The notes: a model not told the origin generated them from the letters alone. A DNA stretch of 25,289 bases from Skeletonema tropicum (GCA_037178625.1 JAWZXG010000087.1:1-25289), one strand, 5' to 3'; shown: positions 10,785-24,483, counted from the stretch's first letter. A program made the numbers and translations.

Positions 10785-11710
10785 TCCTCTCACTGGATAT
10801 CGATGCCCAGTGCTAGATATCTCACTGGATATCGATGCCCAGTGCTAGAAATCTTGCGATATCGATGCCCAGTGCTAGATATCTCACAGGATATCGATGC
10901 CCAGTGCTAGATATCAGGCGATATCGATGTCCAGTCCTAGATATCTCACTGGATATCGATGCCCAGAGCTAGATATCTGGCGGATATTGATGCCCAGTGC
11001 TGGCTATCTGGGGATATCGATGCACAGTGCTGGATATCTGGGCATATCAATGCCCAGTGCTAGATAATCTCACTGGATATCGATGCCCTGTGCTAGATAT
11101 CTCACTGGATATCGATGCCCAGTGCTAGATATATGGTGATATCGATGCCCAGTGCTAGATATCTCATTGGATATTGATGCCCAGTGCTAGATATCTCACA
11201 GGATATCGATGCCCAGTGCTAGATATCAGGCGATATCGATGTCCCAGTCCTAGATATCTCACTGGATATCGATGCCCAGAGCTAGATATCTGGCGATATT
11301 GATGCCCAGTGCTGGCTATCTGGGGATATCGATGCACAGTGCTGGATATCTGGGCATATCAATGCCCAGTGCTAGATATCTCACTGGATATCGATGCCCT
11401 GTGCTAGATATCTCAATGGATATCGATGCCCAGTGCTAGATATATGGTGATATCGATGCCCAGTGCTAGATATCTCATTGGATATTGATGCCCAGAGCTA
11501 GATATCTCACTGGATATCGATGCCCAGTGCTGGATATCGATGCCCAGTGCTAGATATATGGTGATATCGATGCCCAGTGCTAGATATCTCATTGGATATC
11601 GATGCCCAGAGCTAGATAATCTGGGGATATCTATGCCCAGTGCTGGATATCTGGGGATATCTGATGCCCAGTGCTAGATATCTGGTGACATCGATGCCCA
11701 GTGTTAGATA
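10785..11710 (+). repeat. Expanded HOR unit, about 926 bp
   Basis: The order is monomers 1-12, then a monomer at 11170-11195 that starts like 13 (GATATTGATG) and ends with the TCACAG spacer of monomer 3, then monomers 4-20. Monomers 3 to 12 total 310 bp, which accounts for the excess. The hybrid is what unequal exchange between out-of-register copies produces. Monomer 10 in the first half is followed by TCACTG instead of TCAATG. Confidence 0.88.
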
Positions 11711-12421
11711 TCTCTCACTGGATATCGATGCCCAGTGCTAGATATCTCACTGGATATTGATGCCGATGCCAGTGCTAGATAATCTCACTGGATATCTGAT
11801 GCCCAGTGCTAGATATCTCACAGGATATCGATGCCCAGTGCTAGATATCATGGCGATATCGATGCCAGTGCCTAGATATCTCATGGATATCGATGCCCAG
11901 AGCTAGATATCTGGCGATATTGATGCCCAGTGCTGGCTATCTGGGGATATCGATGCCCAGTGCTGGATATCTGGGCATATCAATGCCCAGTGCTAGATAT
12001 CTCACTGGATATCGATGCCCAGTGCTAGATATCTCAATGGATATCGATGCCCAGTGCTAGATATATGGTGATATCGATGCCCAGTGCTAGATATCTCATT
12101 GGATATTGATGCCCAGTGTAGATATCTCACTGGATATCGATGCCCAGTGCTGGATATCAATGCCCAAGTGCTAGATATATGGTGATATCTATGCCCAGTG
12201 CTAGATATCTCATTGGATATCGATGCCCAGAGCTAGATAATCTGGGATATCTATGCCCAGTGCTAGATATATGGTGATATCGATGCCCAGTGCTAGATAT
12301 CTCATTGGATATCGATGCCCAGAGCTAGATATCTGGGGATATCTATGCCCAGTGCTGGATATCTGGGGATATTGATGCCCAGTGCTAGATATCTGGTGAC
12401 ATCGATGCCCAGTGTTAGATA
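11711..12421 (+). repeat. HOR unit with a third copy of block 15-17
   Basis: Length is 711 bp. The three-monomer block with TGGT, TCATTG and AGAGC features occurs at about 12153-12245 and again at 12246-12337. The first monomer of the extra block starts like 18 (GATATCTATG) and ends like 15 (GATATA), a hybrid. The unit also has many consensus-ward or small changes: monomer 8 has CCCAG not CACAG, monomer 10 has CCAG not CCTG, and there are several single-base gains and losses. Confidence 0.85.
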
Positions 12422-14872
12422 TCCTCTCACTGGATATCGATGCCCAGTGCTAGATATCTCACTGGATATTGATGCCGATGCCCAGTGCTAGAAATCTTGC
12501 GAGATATCGATGCCCAGTGCTAGATATCTCACAGGATATCGATGCCCAGTGCTAGATATCAGGCGATATCGATGTCCCAGTCCTAGATATCTCACTGGAT
12601 ATCGATGCCCAGAGCTAGATATCTGGCGATAATTGATGCCCAGTGCTGGCTATCTGGGGATATCGATGCACAGTGCTGGATATCTGGGCATATCAATGCC
12701 CAGTGCTAGATATCTCACTGGATATCGATGCCCTGTGCTAGGATATCTCAATGGATATCGATGCCCAGTGCTAGATATATGGTGATATCGATGCCCAGTG
12801 CTAGATATCTCATTGGATATTGATGCCCAGAGCTAGATATCTCACTGGATATCGATGCCCAGTGCTGGATATCGATGCCCAGTGCTAGATATATGGTGAT
12901 ATCGATGCCCAGTGCTAGATATCTCCATTGGATATCGATGCCCAGAGCTAGATAATCTGGGGATATCTATGCCCAGTGCTGGATATCTGGGGATATTGAT
13001 GCCCAGTGCTAGATATCTGGTGACATCGATGCCCAGTGTTAGATATCCTCTCACTGGATATCGATGCCCAGTGCTAGATATCTCACTGGATATTGATCGA
13101 TGCCCAGTGCTAGAAATCTTGCGATATCGATGCCCAGTGCTAGATATCTCACAGGATATCGATGCCCAGTGCTAGATATCAGGCGATATCGATGTCCAAG
13201 TCCTAGATATCTCACTGGATATCGATGCCCAGAGCTAGATATCTGGCGATATTGATGCCCAGTGCTGGCTATCTGGGGATATCGATGCACAGTGCTGGAT
13301 ATCTGGGCATATCAATGCCCAGTGCTAGATATCTCACTGGATATCGATGCCCTGTGCTAGATATCTCAATGGATATCGATGCCCAGTGCTAGATATATGG
13401 TGATATCGATGCCCAGTGCTAGATATCTCATTGGATATTGATGCCCAGAGCTAGATATCTCACTGGATATCGATGCCCAGTGCTGGATATCGATGCCCAG
13501 TGCTAGATATATGGTGATATCGATGCCCAGTGCTAGATATCTCATTGGATATCGATGCCCAGAGCTAGATATCTCTGGGGATATCTATGCCCAGTGCTGG
13601 ATATCTGGGGATATTGAATGCCCAGTGCTAGATATCTGGTGACATCGATGCCCAGTGTTAGATATCCTTCACTGGATATCGATGCCCAGTGCTAGATATC
13701 TCACTGGATATCGATGCCCAGTGCTAGAAATCTTGCGATATTGATGCCCAGTGCTAGATATCTCACAGGATATCGATGCCCAGTGCTAGATATCAGGCGA
13801 TATCGATGTCCAGTCCTAGATATCTCACTGGATATCGATGCCCAGAGCTAGATATCTGGCGATATTGATGCCCAGTGCTGGCTATTCTGGGGATATCGAT
13901 GCACAGTGCTGGATATCTGGGCATATCAATGCCCAGTGCTAGATATCTCACTGGATATCGATGCCCTGTGCTAGATATCTCAATGGATATCGATGCCCAG
14001 TGGCTAGATATATGGTGATATCGATGCCCAGTGCTAGATTCTCATTGGATATTGATGCCCAGAGCTAGATATCTCACTGGATATCGATGCCCAGTGCTGG
14101 ATATCGATGCCCAGTGCTAGATATATGGTGATATCGATGCCCAGTGCTAGATATCTCATTGGATATCGATGCCCAGAGCTAGATATCTGGGGATATCTAT
14201 GCCCAGTGCTGGATATCTGGGGATATTGATGCCCAGTGCTAGATATCTGGTGACATCGATGCCCAGTGTTAGATATCCTCTCACTGGATATCGATGCCCA
14301 GTGCTAGATATCTCACTGGATATCGATGCCCAGTGCTAGAAATCTTGCGATATTGATGCCCAGTGCTAGATATCTCACAGGATATCGATGCCCAGTGCTA
14401 GATATCAGGCGATATCGATGTCCAGTCCTAGATATCTCACTGGATATCGATGCCCAGAGCTAGGATATCTGGCGATATTGATGCCCAGTGCTGGCTATCT
14501 GGGGATATCGATGCACAGTGCTGGATATCTGGGCATATCAATGCCCAGTGCTAGATATCTCACTGGATATCGATGCCCTGTGCTAGATATCTCAATGGAT
14601 ATCGATGCCCAGTGCTAGATATATGGTGATATCGATGCCCAGTGCTAGATATCTCATTGGATATTGATGCCCAGAGCTAGATATCTCACTGGATATCGAT
14701 CGATGCCCAGTGCTAGATATATGGTGATATCGATGCCCAGTGCTAGATATCTCATTGGATATCGATGCCCAGAGCTAGATATCTGGGGATATCTATGCCC
14801 AGTGCTGGATATCTGGGGATATTGATGCCCAGTGCTAGATATCTGGTGACATCGATGGCCCAGTGTTAGATA
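12422..14872 (+). repeat. Four HOR copies, last one lacking monomer 14
   Basis: Starts are 12422, 13046, 13665 and 14276, with spacings 624, 619, 611 and 597. The 13046 copy carries GATATTGATCGATGCCC in monomer 2, a distinct intermediate length. In the 14276 copy, monomer 14 is lost at about 14692-14705, leaving GATATCGATCGATGCCC, in which a 4-bp CGAT remains duplicated. Confidence 0.9.
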
Positions 14873-15250
14873 TCCTCTCACTGGATATCGATGCCCAGTG
14901 CTAGATATCTCACTGGATATCGATGCCCAGTGCTAGAAATCTTGCGATATCGATGCCCAGTGCTAGATATCTCACAGGATATCGATGCCCAGTGCTAGAT
15001 ATCAGGCGATATCGATGTCCAGTCCTAGATATCTCACTGGATATCGATGCCCAGAGCTAGAATATCTGGCGATATTGATGCCCAGTGCTGGCTATCTGGG
15101 GATATCGATGCACAGTGCTGGATATCTGGGCATATCAATGCCCAGTGCTAGATATCTCACTGGATATCGATGCCCTGTGCTAGATATCTCAAAGGGGATA
15201 TTGATGCCCAGTGCTAGATATCTGGTGATATCGATGCCCAGTGTTAGATA
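14873..15250 (+). repeat. Collapsed HOR unit, 378 bp
   Basis: Monomers 1-10 are normal. At about 15188-15200 the sequence TCAAAGGGGATATTG joins monomer 10 directly to monomer 19. Monomers 11-18 (236 bp) are missing. Monomer 20 follows as GATATCGATG rather than GACATCGATG, with the landmark spacer shortened to TCTCACTG. Confidence 0.87.
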
Positions 15251-15624
15251 TCTCTCACTGGATATCGATGCCCAGTGCTAGATATCTCACTGGATATCGA
15301 TGCCCAGTGCTAGAATCTGGATATCGATGCCCAGTGCTAGATATCTCACAGGATATCGATGCCCAGTGCTAGATATCTCATTGGGATATCGATGCCCAGT
15401 CTAGATATCTCACTGGATATCGATGCCCAGAGCTAGATATCTGGGATATTGATGCCCAGTGCTGAGTATCTGGGGATATCGATGCCAGTGCTAGATATCT
15501 GGTGACATATCATCGATGCCCAGTGCTAGATATCTCACTGGATATCGATGCCCAAGTGCTGGATATCTGGGGATATTGATGCCCAGTGCTAGATATCTGG
15601 TGACATCGATGCCCATGTTAGATA
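15251..15624 (+). repeat. Scrambled HOR unit, 374 bp
   Basis: The monomer order departs from the reference. After monomers 1-3 come a TCATTG spacer where AGGC is expected (about 15377), a CCCAGTCTAG core, a GCTGAGTATC core (about 15463-15472) and GGTGACATATCATCGATG (about 15502), then an 18/19/20 ending with CCCATGTTAG. Several of these are unique in the window. Two adjacent damaged units suggest either one compound rearrangement or a poorly resolved assembly patch. Confidence 0.8.
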
Positions 15625-18600
15625 TCCTCTCACTGGATATCGATGCCCAGTGCTAGATATCTCACTGGATATCGATGCCCAGTGCTAGAAATCTTGCGAT
15701 ATCGATGCCCAGTGCTAGATATCTCACAGGATATCGATGCCCAGTGCTAGATATCAGGCGATATCGATGTCCAGTCCAGATATCTCACTGGATATCGATG
15801 CCCAGAGCTAGATATCTGGCGATATTGATGCCCAGTGCTGGCTATCTGGGGATATCGATGCACAGTGCTGGATATCTGGGCATATCAATGCCCAGTGCTA
15901 GATATCTCACTGGATATCGATGCCCTGTGCTAGATATCTCAATGGATATCGATGCCCAGTGCTAGATATATGGTGATATCGATGCCCAGTGCTAGATATC
16001 TCATTGGATATTGATGCCCAGAGCTAGATATCTCACTGGATATCGATGCCCAGTGCTGGATATCGATGCCCAGTGCTAGATATATGGTGATATCGATGCC
16101 CAGTGCTAGATATCTCATTGGATATCGATGCCCAGAGCTAGATATCTGGGGATATCTATGCCCAGTGCTGGATATCTGGGGATATTGATGCCCAGTGCTA
16201 GATATCTGGTGACATCGATGCCCAGTGTTAGATATCCTCTCACTGGATATCGATGCCCAGTGCTAGATATCTCACTGGATATCGATGCCCAGTGCTAGAT
16301 AATCTTGCGATATTGATGCCCAGTGCTAGATATCTCACAGGATATCGATGCCCAGTGCTAGATATCAGGCGATATCGATGTCCAGTCCTAGATATCTCAC
16401 TGGATATCGATGCCCAGAGCTAGATATCTGGCGATATTGATGCCCAGTGCTGGCTATCTGGGGATATCGATGCACAGTGCTGGATATCTGGGCATATCAA
16501 TGCCCAGTGCTAGATATCTCACTGGATATCGATGCCCTGTGCTAGATATCTCAATGGATATCGATGCCCAGTGCTAGATATATGGTGATATCGATGCCCA
16601 GTGCTAGATATCTCATTGGATATTGATGCCCAGTGCTAGATATCTCACTGGATATCGATGCCCAGTGCTGGATATCGATGCCCAGTGCTAGATATATGGT
16701 GATATCGATGCCCAGTGCTAGATATCTCATTGGATATCGATGCCCAGAGCTAGATATCTGGGGATATCTATGCCCAGTGCTGGATATCTGGGGATATTGA
16801 TGCCCAGTGCTAGATATCTGGTGACATCGATGCCCAGTGTTAGATATCCTCTCACTGGATATCGATGCCCAGTGCTAAGATATCTCACTGGATATCGATG
16901 CCCAGTGCTAGAAATCTTGCGATATTGATGCCCAGTGCTAGATATCTCACAGGATATCGATGCCCAGTGCTAGATATCAGGCGATATCGATGTCCAGTCC
17001 TAGATATCTCACTGGATATCGATGCCCAGAGCTAGATATCTGGCGATATTGATGCCCAGTGCTGGCTATCTGGGGATATCGATGCACAGTGCTGGATATC
17101 TGGGCATATCAATGCCCAGTGCTAGATATCTCACTGGATATCGATGCCCTGTGCTAGATATCTCAATGGATATCGATGCCCAGTGCTAGATATATGGTGA
17201 TATCGATGCCCAGTGGCTAGATATCTCATTGGATATTGATGCCCAGAGCTAGATATCTCACTGGATATCGATGCCCAGTGCTGGATATCGATGCCCAGTG
17301 CTAGATATATGGTGATATCGATGCCCAGTGCTAGATATCTCATATTGGATATATCGATGCCCAGAGCTAGATATCTGGGGATATCTATGCCCAGTGCTGG
17401 ATATCTGGGGATATTGATGCCCAGTGCTAGATATCTGGTGACATCGGATGCCCAGTGTTAGATATCCTCTCACTGGATATCGATGCCCAGTGCTAGATAT
17501 CTCACTGGATATTGATGCCGATGCCCAGTGCTAGAAATCTTGCGATATTGATGCCCAGTGCTAGATATCTCACAGGATATCGATGCCCAGTGCTAGATAT
17601 CAGGCGATATCGATGTCCAGTCCTAGATATCTCACTGGATATCGATGCCCAGAGCTAGAATATCTGGCGATATTGATGCCCAGTGCTGGCTATATCTGGG
17701 GATATCGATGCACAGTGCTGGATATCTGGGCATATCAATGCCCAGTGCTAGATATCTCACTGGATATCGATGCCCTGTGCTAGATATCTCAATGGATATC
17801 GATGCCCAGTGCTAGATATATGGTGATATCGATGCCCAGTGCTAGATATCTCATTGGATATTGATGCCCAGAGCTAGATATCTCACTGGATATCGATGCC
17901 CAGTGCTGGATATCGATGCCCAGTGCTAGATATATGGTGATATCGATGCCCAGTGCTAGATATCTCATTGGATATCGATGCCCAGAGCTAGATATCTGGG
18001 GATATCTATGCCCAGTGCTGGATATCTGGGGATATTGATGCCCAGTGCTAGATATCTGGTGACATCGATGCCCAGTGTTAGATATCCTCTCACTGGATAT
18101 CGATGCCCAGTGCTAGATATCTCACTGGATATTGATGCCGATGCCAGTGCTAGAAATCTTGCGATATGATGCCCAGTGCTAGATATCTCACAGGATATCG
18201 ATGCCCAGTGCTAGATATCAGGCGATATCGATGTCCAGTCCTAGATATCTCACTGGATATCGATGCCCAGAGCTAGATATCTGGCGATATTGATGCCCAG
18301 TGCTGGCTATCTGGGGATATCGATGCACAGTGCTGGAGGATATCTGGGCATATCAATGCCCAGTGCTAGATATCTCCACTGGATATCGATGCCCTGTGCT
18401 AGATATCTCAATGGATATCGATGCCCAGTGCTAGATATATGGTGATATCGATGCCCAGTGCTAGATATCTCATTGGATATTGATGCCCAGAGCTAGATAT
18501 CTCACTGGATATCGATGCCCAGTGCTAGATATATGGTGATATCGATGCCCAGTGCTAGATATCTCATTGGATATCGATGCCCAGAGCTAGATATCTGGGG

Positions 18601-18683
18601 ATATCTATGCCCAGTGCTGGATATCTGGGGATATTGATGCCCAGTGCTAGATATCTGGTGACATCGATGCCCAGTGTTAGATA
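15625..18683 (+). repeat. Five HOR copies of mixed length class
   Basis: Starts are 15625, 16235, 16847, 17465 and 18085, with spacings 610, 612, 618, 620 and 599. The first three have short monomer 2 and the last two the GATGCCGATG form. The 18085 copy lacks monomer 14: at 18508 a full core ending in GATATA follows the TCACTG spacer directly. The same copy has small insertions (CTGGAGGATATC near 18334, TCTCCACTGG near 18374). Confidence 0.92.
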
Positions 18684-21600
18684 TCCTCTCACTGGATATC
18701 GATGCCCAGTGCTAGATATCTCACTGGATATCGATGCCCAGTGCTAGAAATCTTGCGATATCGATGCCCAGTGCTAGATATCTCACAGGATATCGATGCC
18801 CAGTGCTAGATATCAGGCGATATCGATGTCCAGTCCTAGATATCTCACTGGATATCGATGCCCAGAGCTAGATATCTGGCGATATTGATGCCCAGTGCTG
18901 GCTATCTGGGGATATCGATGCACAGTGCTGGATATCTGGGCATATCAATGCCCAGTGCTAGATATCTCACTGGATATCGATGCCCTGTGCTAGATATCTC
19001 AATGGATATCGATGCCCAGTGCTAGATATATGGTGATATCGATGCCCAGTGCTAGATATCTCATTGGATATTGATGCCCAGAGCTAGATATCTCACTGGA
19101 TATCGATGCCCAGTGCTGGATATCGATGCCCAGTGCTAGATATATGGTGATATCGATGCCCAGTGCTAGATATCTCATTGGATATCGATGCCCAGAGCTA
19201 GATATCTGGGGATATCTATGCCCAGTGCTGGATATCTGGGGATATTGATGCCCAGTGCTAGATATCTGGTGACATCGATGCCCAGTGTTAGATATCCTCT
19301 CACTGGATATCGATGCCCATGCTAGATATCTCACTGGATATTGATGCCGATGCCCAGTGCTAGAAATCTTGCGATATCGATGCCCAGTGCTAGATATCTC
19401 ACAGGATATCGATGCCCAGTGCTAGATATCAGGCGATATCGATGTCCCAGTCCTAGATATCTCACTGGATATCGATGCCCAGAGCTAGATATCTGGCGAT
19501 ATTGATGCCCAGTGCTGGCTATCTGGGGATATCGATGCACAGTGCTGGATATCTGGGCATATCAATGCCCAGTGCTAGATATCTCACTGGATATCGATGC
19601 CCTGTGCTAGATATCTCATGGATATCGATGCCCAGTGCTAGATATATGGTGATATCGATGCCCAGTGCTAGATATCTCATTGGATATTGATGCCCAGAGC
19701 TAGATATCTCACTGGATATCGATGCCCAGTGCTGGATATCGATGCCCAGTGCTAGATATATGGTGATATCGATGCCCAGTGCTAGATATCTCATTGGATA
19801 TCGATGCCCAGAGCTAGATATCTGGGGATATCTATGCCCAGTGCTGGATATCTGGGGATATTGATGCCCAGTGCTAGATATCTGGTGACATCGATGCCCA
19901 GTGTTAGATATCCTCTCACTGGATATCGATGCCCAGTGCTAGATATCTCACTGGATATTGATGCCGATGCCCAGTGCTAGAAATCTTGCGATATCGATGC
20001 CCAGTGCTAGATATCTCACAGGATATCGATGCCCAGTGCTAGATATCAGGCGATATCGATGTCCAGTCCTAGATATCTCACTGGATATCGATGCCCAGAG
20101 CTAGATATCTGGCGATATTGATGCCCAGTGCTGGCTATCTGGGGATATCGATGCACAGTGCTGGATATCTGGGCATATCAATGCCCAGTGCTAGATATCT
20201 CACTGGATATCGATGCCCTGTGCTAGATATCTCAATGGATATCGATGCCCAGTGCTAGATATATGGTGATATCGATGCCCAGTGCTAGATATCTCATTGG
20301 ATATTGATGCCCAGAGCTAGATATCTCACTGGATATCGATGCCCAGTGCTGGATATCGATGCCCAGTGCTAGATATATGGTGATATCGATGCCCAGTGCT
20401 AGATATCTCATTGGATATCGATGATGCAGAGCTAGATATCTGGGGATATCTATGCCCAGTGCTGGATATCTGGGGATATTGATGCCCAGTGCTAGATATC
20501 TGGTGACATCGATGCCCAGTGTTAGATATCCTCTCACTGGATATCGATGCCCAGTGCTAGATATCTCACTGGATATTGATGCGATGCCCAGTGCTAGAAA
20601 TCTTGCGATATCGATGCCCAGTGCTAGATATCTCACAGGATATCGATGCCCAGTGCTAGATATCAGGCGATATCGATGTCCAGTCCTAGATATCTCACTG
20701 GATATCGATGCCCAGAGCTAGATATCTGGCGATATTGATGCCCAGTGCTGGCTATCTGGGGATATCGATGCACAGTGCTGGATATCTGGGCATATCAATG
20801 CCCAGTGCTAGATATCTCACTGGATATCGATGCCCTGTGCTAGATATCTCAATGGATATCGATGCCCAGTGCTAGATATATGGTGATATCGATGCCCAGT
20901 GCTAGATATCTCATTGGATATTGATGCCCAGAGCTAGATATCTCACTGGATATCGATGCCCAGTGCTGGATATCGATGCCCAGTGCTAGATATATGGTGA
21001 TATCGATGCCCAGTGCTAGATATCTCATTGGATATCGATGCCCAGAGCTAGATATCTGGGGATATCTATGCCCAGTGCTGGATATCTGGGGATATTGATG
21101 CCCAGTGCTAGATATCTGGTGACATCGATGCCCAGTGTTAGATATCCTCTCACTGGATATCGATGCCCAGTGCTAGATATCTCACTGGATATTGATGCGA
21201 TGCCCAGTGCTAGAAATCTTGCGATATCGATGCCCAGTGCTAGATATCTCACAGGATATCGATGCCCAGTGCTAGATATCAGGCGATATCGATGTCCAGT
21301 CCTAGATATCTCACTGGATATCGATGCCCAGAGCTAGATATCTGGCGATATTGATGCCCAGTGCTGGCTATCTGGGGATATCGATGCACAGTGCTGGATA
21401 TCTGGGCATATCAATGCCCAGTGCTAGATATCTCACTGGATATCGATGCCCTGTGCTAGATATCTCAATGGATATCGATGCCCAGTGCTAGATATATGGT
21501 GATATCGATGCCCAGTGCTAGATATCTCATTGGATATTGATGCCCAGAGCTAGATATCTCACTGGATATCGATGCCCAGTGCTGGATATCGATGCCCAGT

Positions 21601-24463
21601 GCTAGATATATGGTGATATCGATGCCCAGTGCTAGATATCTCATTGGATATCGATGCCCAGAGCTAGATATCTGGGGATATCTATGCCCAGTGCTGGATA
21701 TCTGGGGATATTGATGCCCAGTGCTAGATATCTGGTGACATCGATGCCCAGTGTTAGATATCCTCTCACTGGATATCGATGCCCAGTGCTAGATATCTCA
21801 CTGGATATTGATGCGATGTCCCAGTGCTAGAAATCTTGCGATATCGATGCCCAGTGCTAGATATCTCACAGGATATCGATGCCCAGTGCTAGATATCAGG
21901 CGATATCGATGTCCAGTCCTAGATATCTCACTGGATATCGATGCCCAGAGCTAGATATCTGGCGATATTGATGCCCAGTGCTGGCTATCTGGGGATATCG
22001 ATGCACAGTGCTGGATATCTGGGCATATCAATGCCCAGTGCTAGATATCTCACTGGATATCGATGCCCTGTGCTAGATATCTCAATGGATATCGATGCCC
22101 AGTGCTAGATATATGGTGATATCGATGCCCAGTGCTAGATATCTCATTGGATATTGATGCCCAGAGCTAGATATCTCACTGGATATCGATGCCCAGTGCT
22201 GGATATCGATGCCCAGTGCTAGATATATGGTGATATCGATGCCCAGTGCTAGATATCTCATTGGATATCGATGCCCAGAGCTAGATATCTGGGGATATCT
22301 ATGCCCAGTGCTGGATATCTGGGGATATTGATGCCCAGTGCTAGATATCTGGTGACATCGATGCCCAGTGTTAGATATCCTCTCACTGGATATCGATGCC
22401 CAGTGCTAGATATCTCACTGGATATGCGATGCCCAGTGCTAGAAATCTTGCGATATCGATGCCCAGTGCTAGATATCTCACAGGATATCGATGCCCAGTG
22501 CTAGATATCAGGCGATATCGATGTCCAGTCCTAGATATCTCACTGGATATCGATGCCCAGAGCTAGATATCTGGCGATATTGATGCCCAGTGCTGGCTAT
22601 CTGGGGATATCGATGCACAGTGCTGGATATCTGGGCATATCAATGCCCAGTGCTAGATATCTCACTGGATATCGATGCCCTGTGCTAGATATCTCAATGG
22701 ATATCGATGCCCAGTGCTAGATATATGGTGATATCGATGCCCAGTGCTAGATATCTCATTGGATATTGATGCCCAGAGCTAGATATCTCACTGGATATCG
22801 ATGCCCAGTGCTGGATATCGATGCCCAGTGCTAGATATATGGTGATATCGATGCCCAGTGCTAGATATCTCATTGGATATCGATGCCCAGAGCTAGATAT
22901 CTGGGGATATCTATGCCCAGTGCTGGATATCTGGGGATATTGATGCCCAGTGCTAGATATCTGGTGACATCGATGCCCAGTGTTAGATATCCTCTCACTG
23001 GATATCGATGCCCAGTGCTAGATATCTCACTGGATATCGATGTCCCAGTGCTAGAAATCTTGCGATATTGATGCCCAGTGCTAGATATCTCACAGGATAT
23101 CGATGCCCAGTGCTAGATATCAGGCGATATCGATGTCCAGTCCTAGATATCTCACTGGATATCGATGCCCAGAGCTAGATATCTGGCGATATTGATGCCC
23201 AGTGCTGGCTATCTGGGGATATCGATGCACAGTGCTGGATATCTGGGCATATCAATGCCCAGTGCTAGATATCTCACTGGATATCGATGCCCTGTGCTAG
23301 ATATCTCAATGGATATCGATGCCCAGTGCTAGATATATGGTGATATCGATGCCCAGTGCTAGATATCTCATTGGATATTGATGCCCAGAGCTAGATATCT
23401 CACTGGATATCGATGCCCAGTGCTGGATATCGATGCCCAGTGCTAGATATATGGTGATATCGATGCCCAGTGCTAGATATCTCATTGGATATCGATGCCC
23501 AGAGCTAGATATCTGGGGATATCTATGCCCAGTGCTGGATATCTGGGGATATTGATGCCCAGTGCTAGATATCTGGTGACATCGATGCCCAGTGTTAGAT
23601 ATCCTCTCACTGGATATCGATGCCCAGTGCTAGATATCTCACTGGATATCGATGCCCAGTGCTAGAAATCTTGCGATATCGATGCCCAGTGCTAGATATC
23701 TCACAGGATATCGATGCCCAGTGCTAGATATCAGGCGATATCGATGTCCAGTCCTAGATATCTCACTGGATATCGATGCCCAGAGCTAGATATCTGGCGA
23801 TATTGATGCCCAGTGCTGGCTATCTGGGGATATCGATGCACAGTGCTGGATATCTGGGCATATCAATGCCCAGTGCTAGATATCTCACTGGATATCGATG
23901 CCCTGTGCTAGATATCTCAATGGATATCGATGCCCAGTGCTAGATATATGGTGATATCGATGCCCAGTGCTAGATATCTCATTGGATATTGATGCCCAGA
24001 GCTAGATATCTCACTGGATATCGATGCCCAGTGCTGGATATCGATGCCCAGTGCTAGATATATGGTGATATCGATGCCAGTGCTAGATATCTCATTGGAT
24101 ATCGATGCCCAGAGCTAGATATCTGGGGATATCTATGCCCAGTGCTGGATATCTGGGGATATTGATGCCCAGTGCTAGATATCTGGTGACATCGATGCCC
24201 AGTGTTAGATATCCTCTCACTGGATATCGATGCCCAGTGCTAGATATCTCACTGGATATCGATGCCCAGTGCTAGAAATCTTGCGATATCGATGCCCAGT
24301 GCTAGATATCTCACAGGATATCGATGCCCAGTGCTAGATATCAGGCGATATCGATGTCCAGTCCTAGATATCTCACTGGATATCGATGCCCAGAGCTAGA
24401 TATCTGGCGATATTGATGCCCAGTGCTGGCTATCTGGGGATATCGATGCACAGTGCTGGATAT

Positions 24464-24483
24464 CTGGGCATATCAATGCCCAG
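24464..24483. repeat. Perfect 8-bp stem at the monomer 8/9 junction, reference copy
   Basis: CTGGGCAT, a 4-base ATCA loop, then ATGCCCAG: the two arms are exact reverse complements. The site occurs once per intact HOR because only monomer 9 begins CATATCAATG (another example is 7962-7981). It is the strongest short hairpin I found in the unit. No function is claimed. Confidence 0.85.

Noticed and set aside
183..23071. About forty open reading frames of 60-134 codons on both strands, with repeated words such as MPSARYL, YRCPVLDIS and ALGIDI
   Set aside because: They are read-throughs of the satellite. A 30-bp monomer keeps the frame and a 32-bp monomer shifts it; a TAG in GTGCTAG or TCTAGC ends each one within a few monomers. 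The same peptides appear in several frames and on both strands, positions follow spacer order, and there is no initiation context or conserved length.
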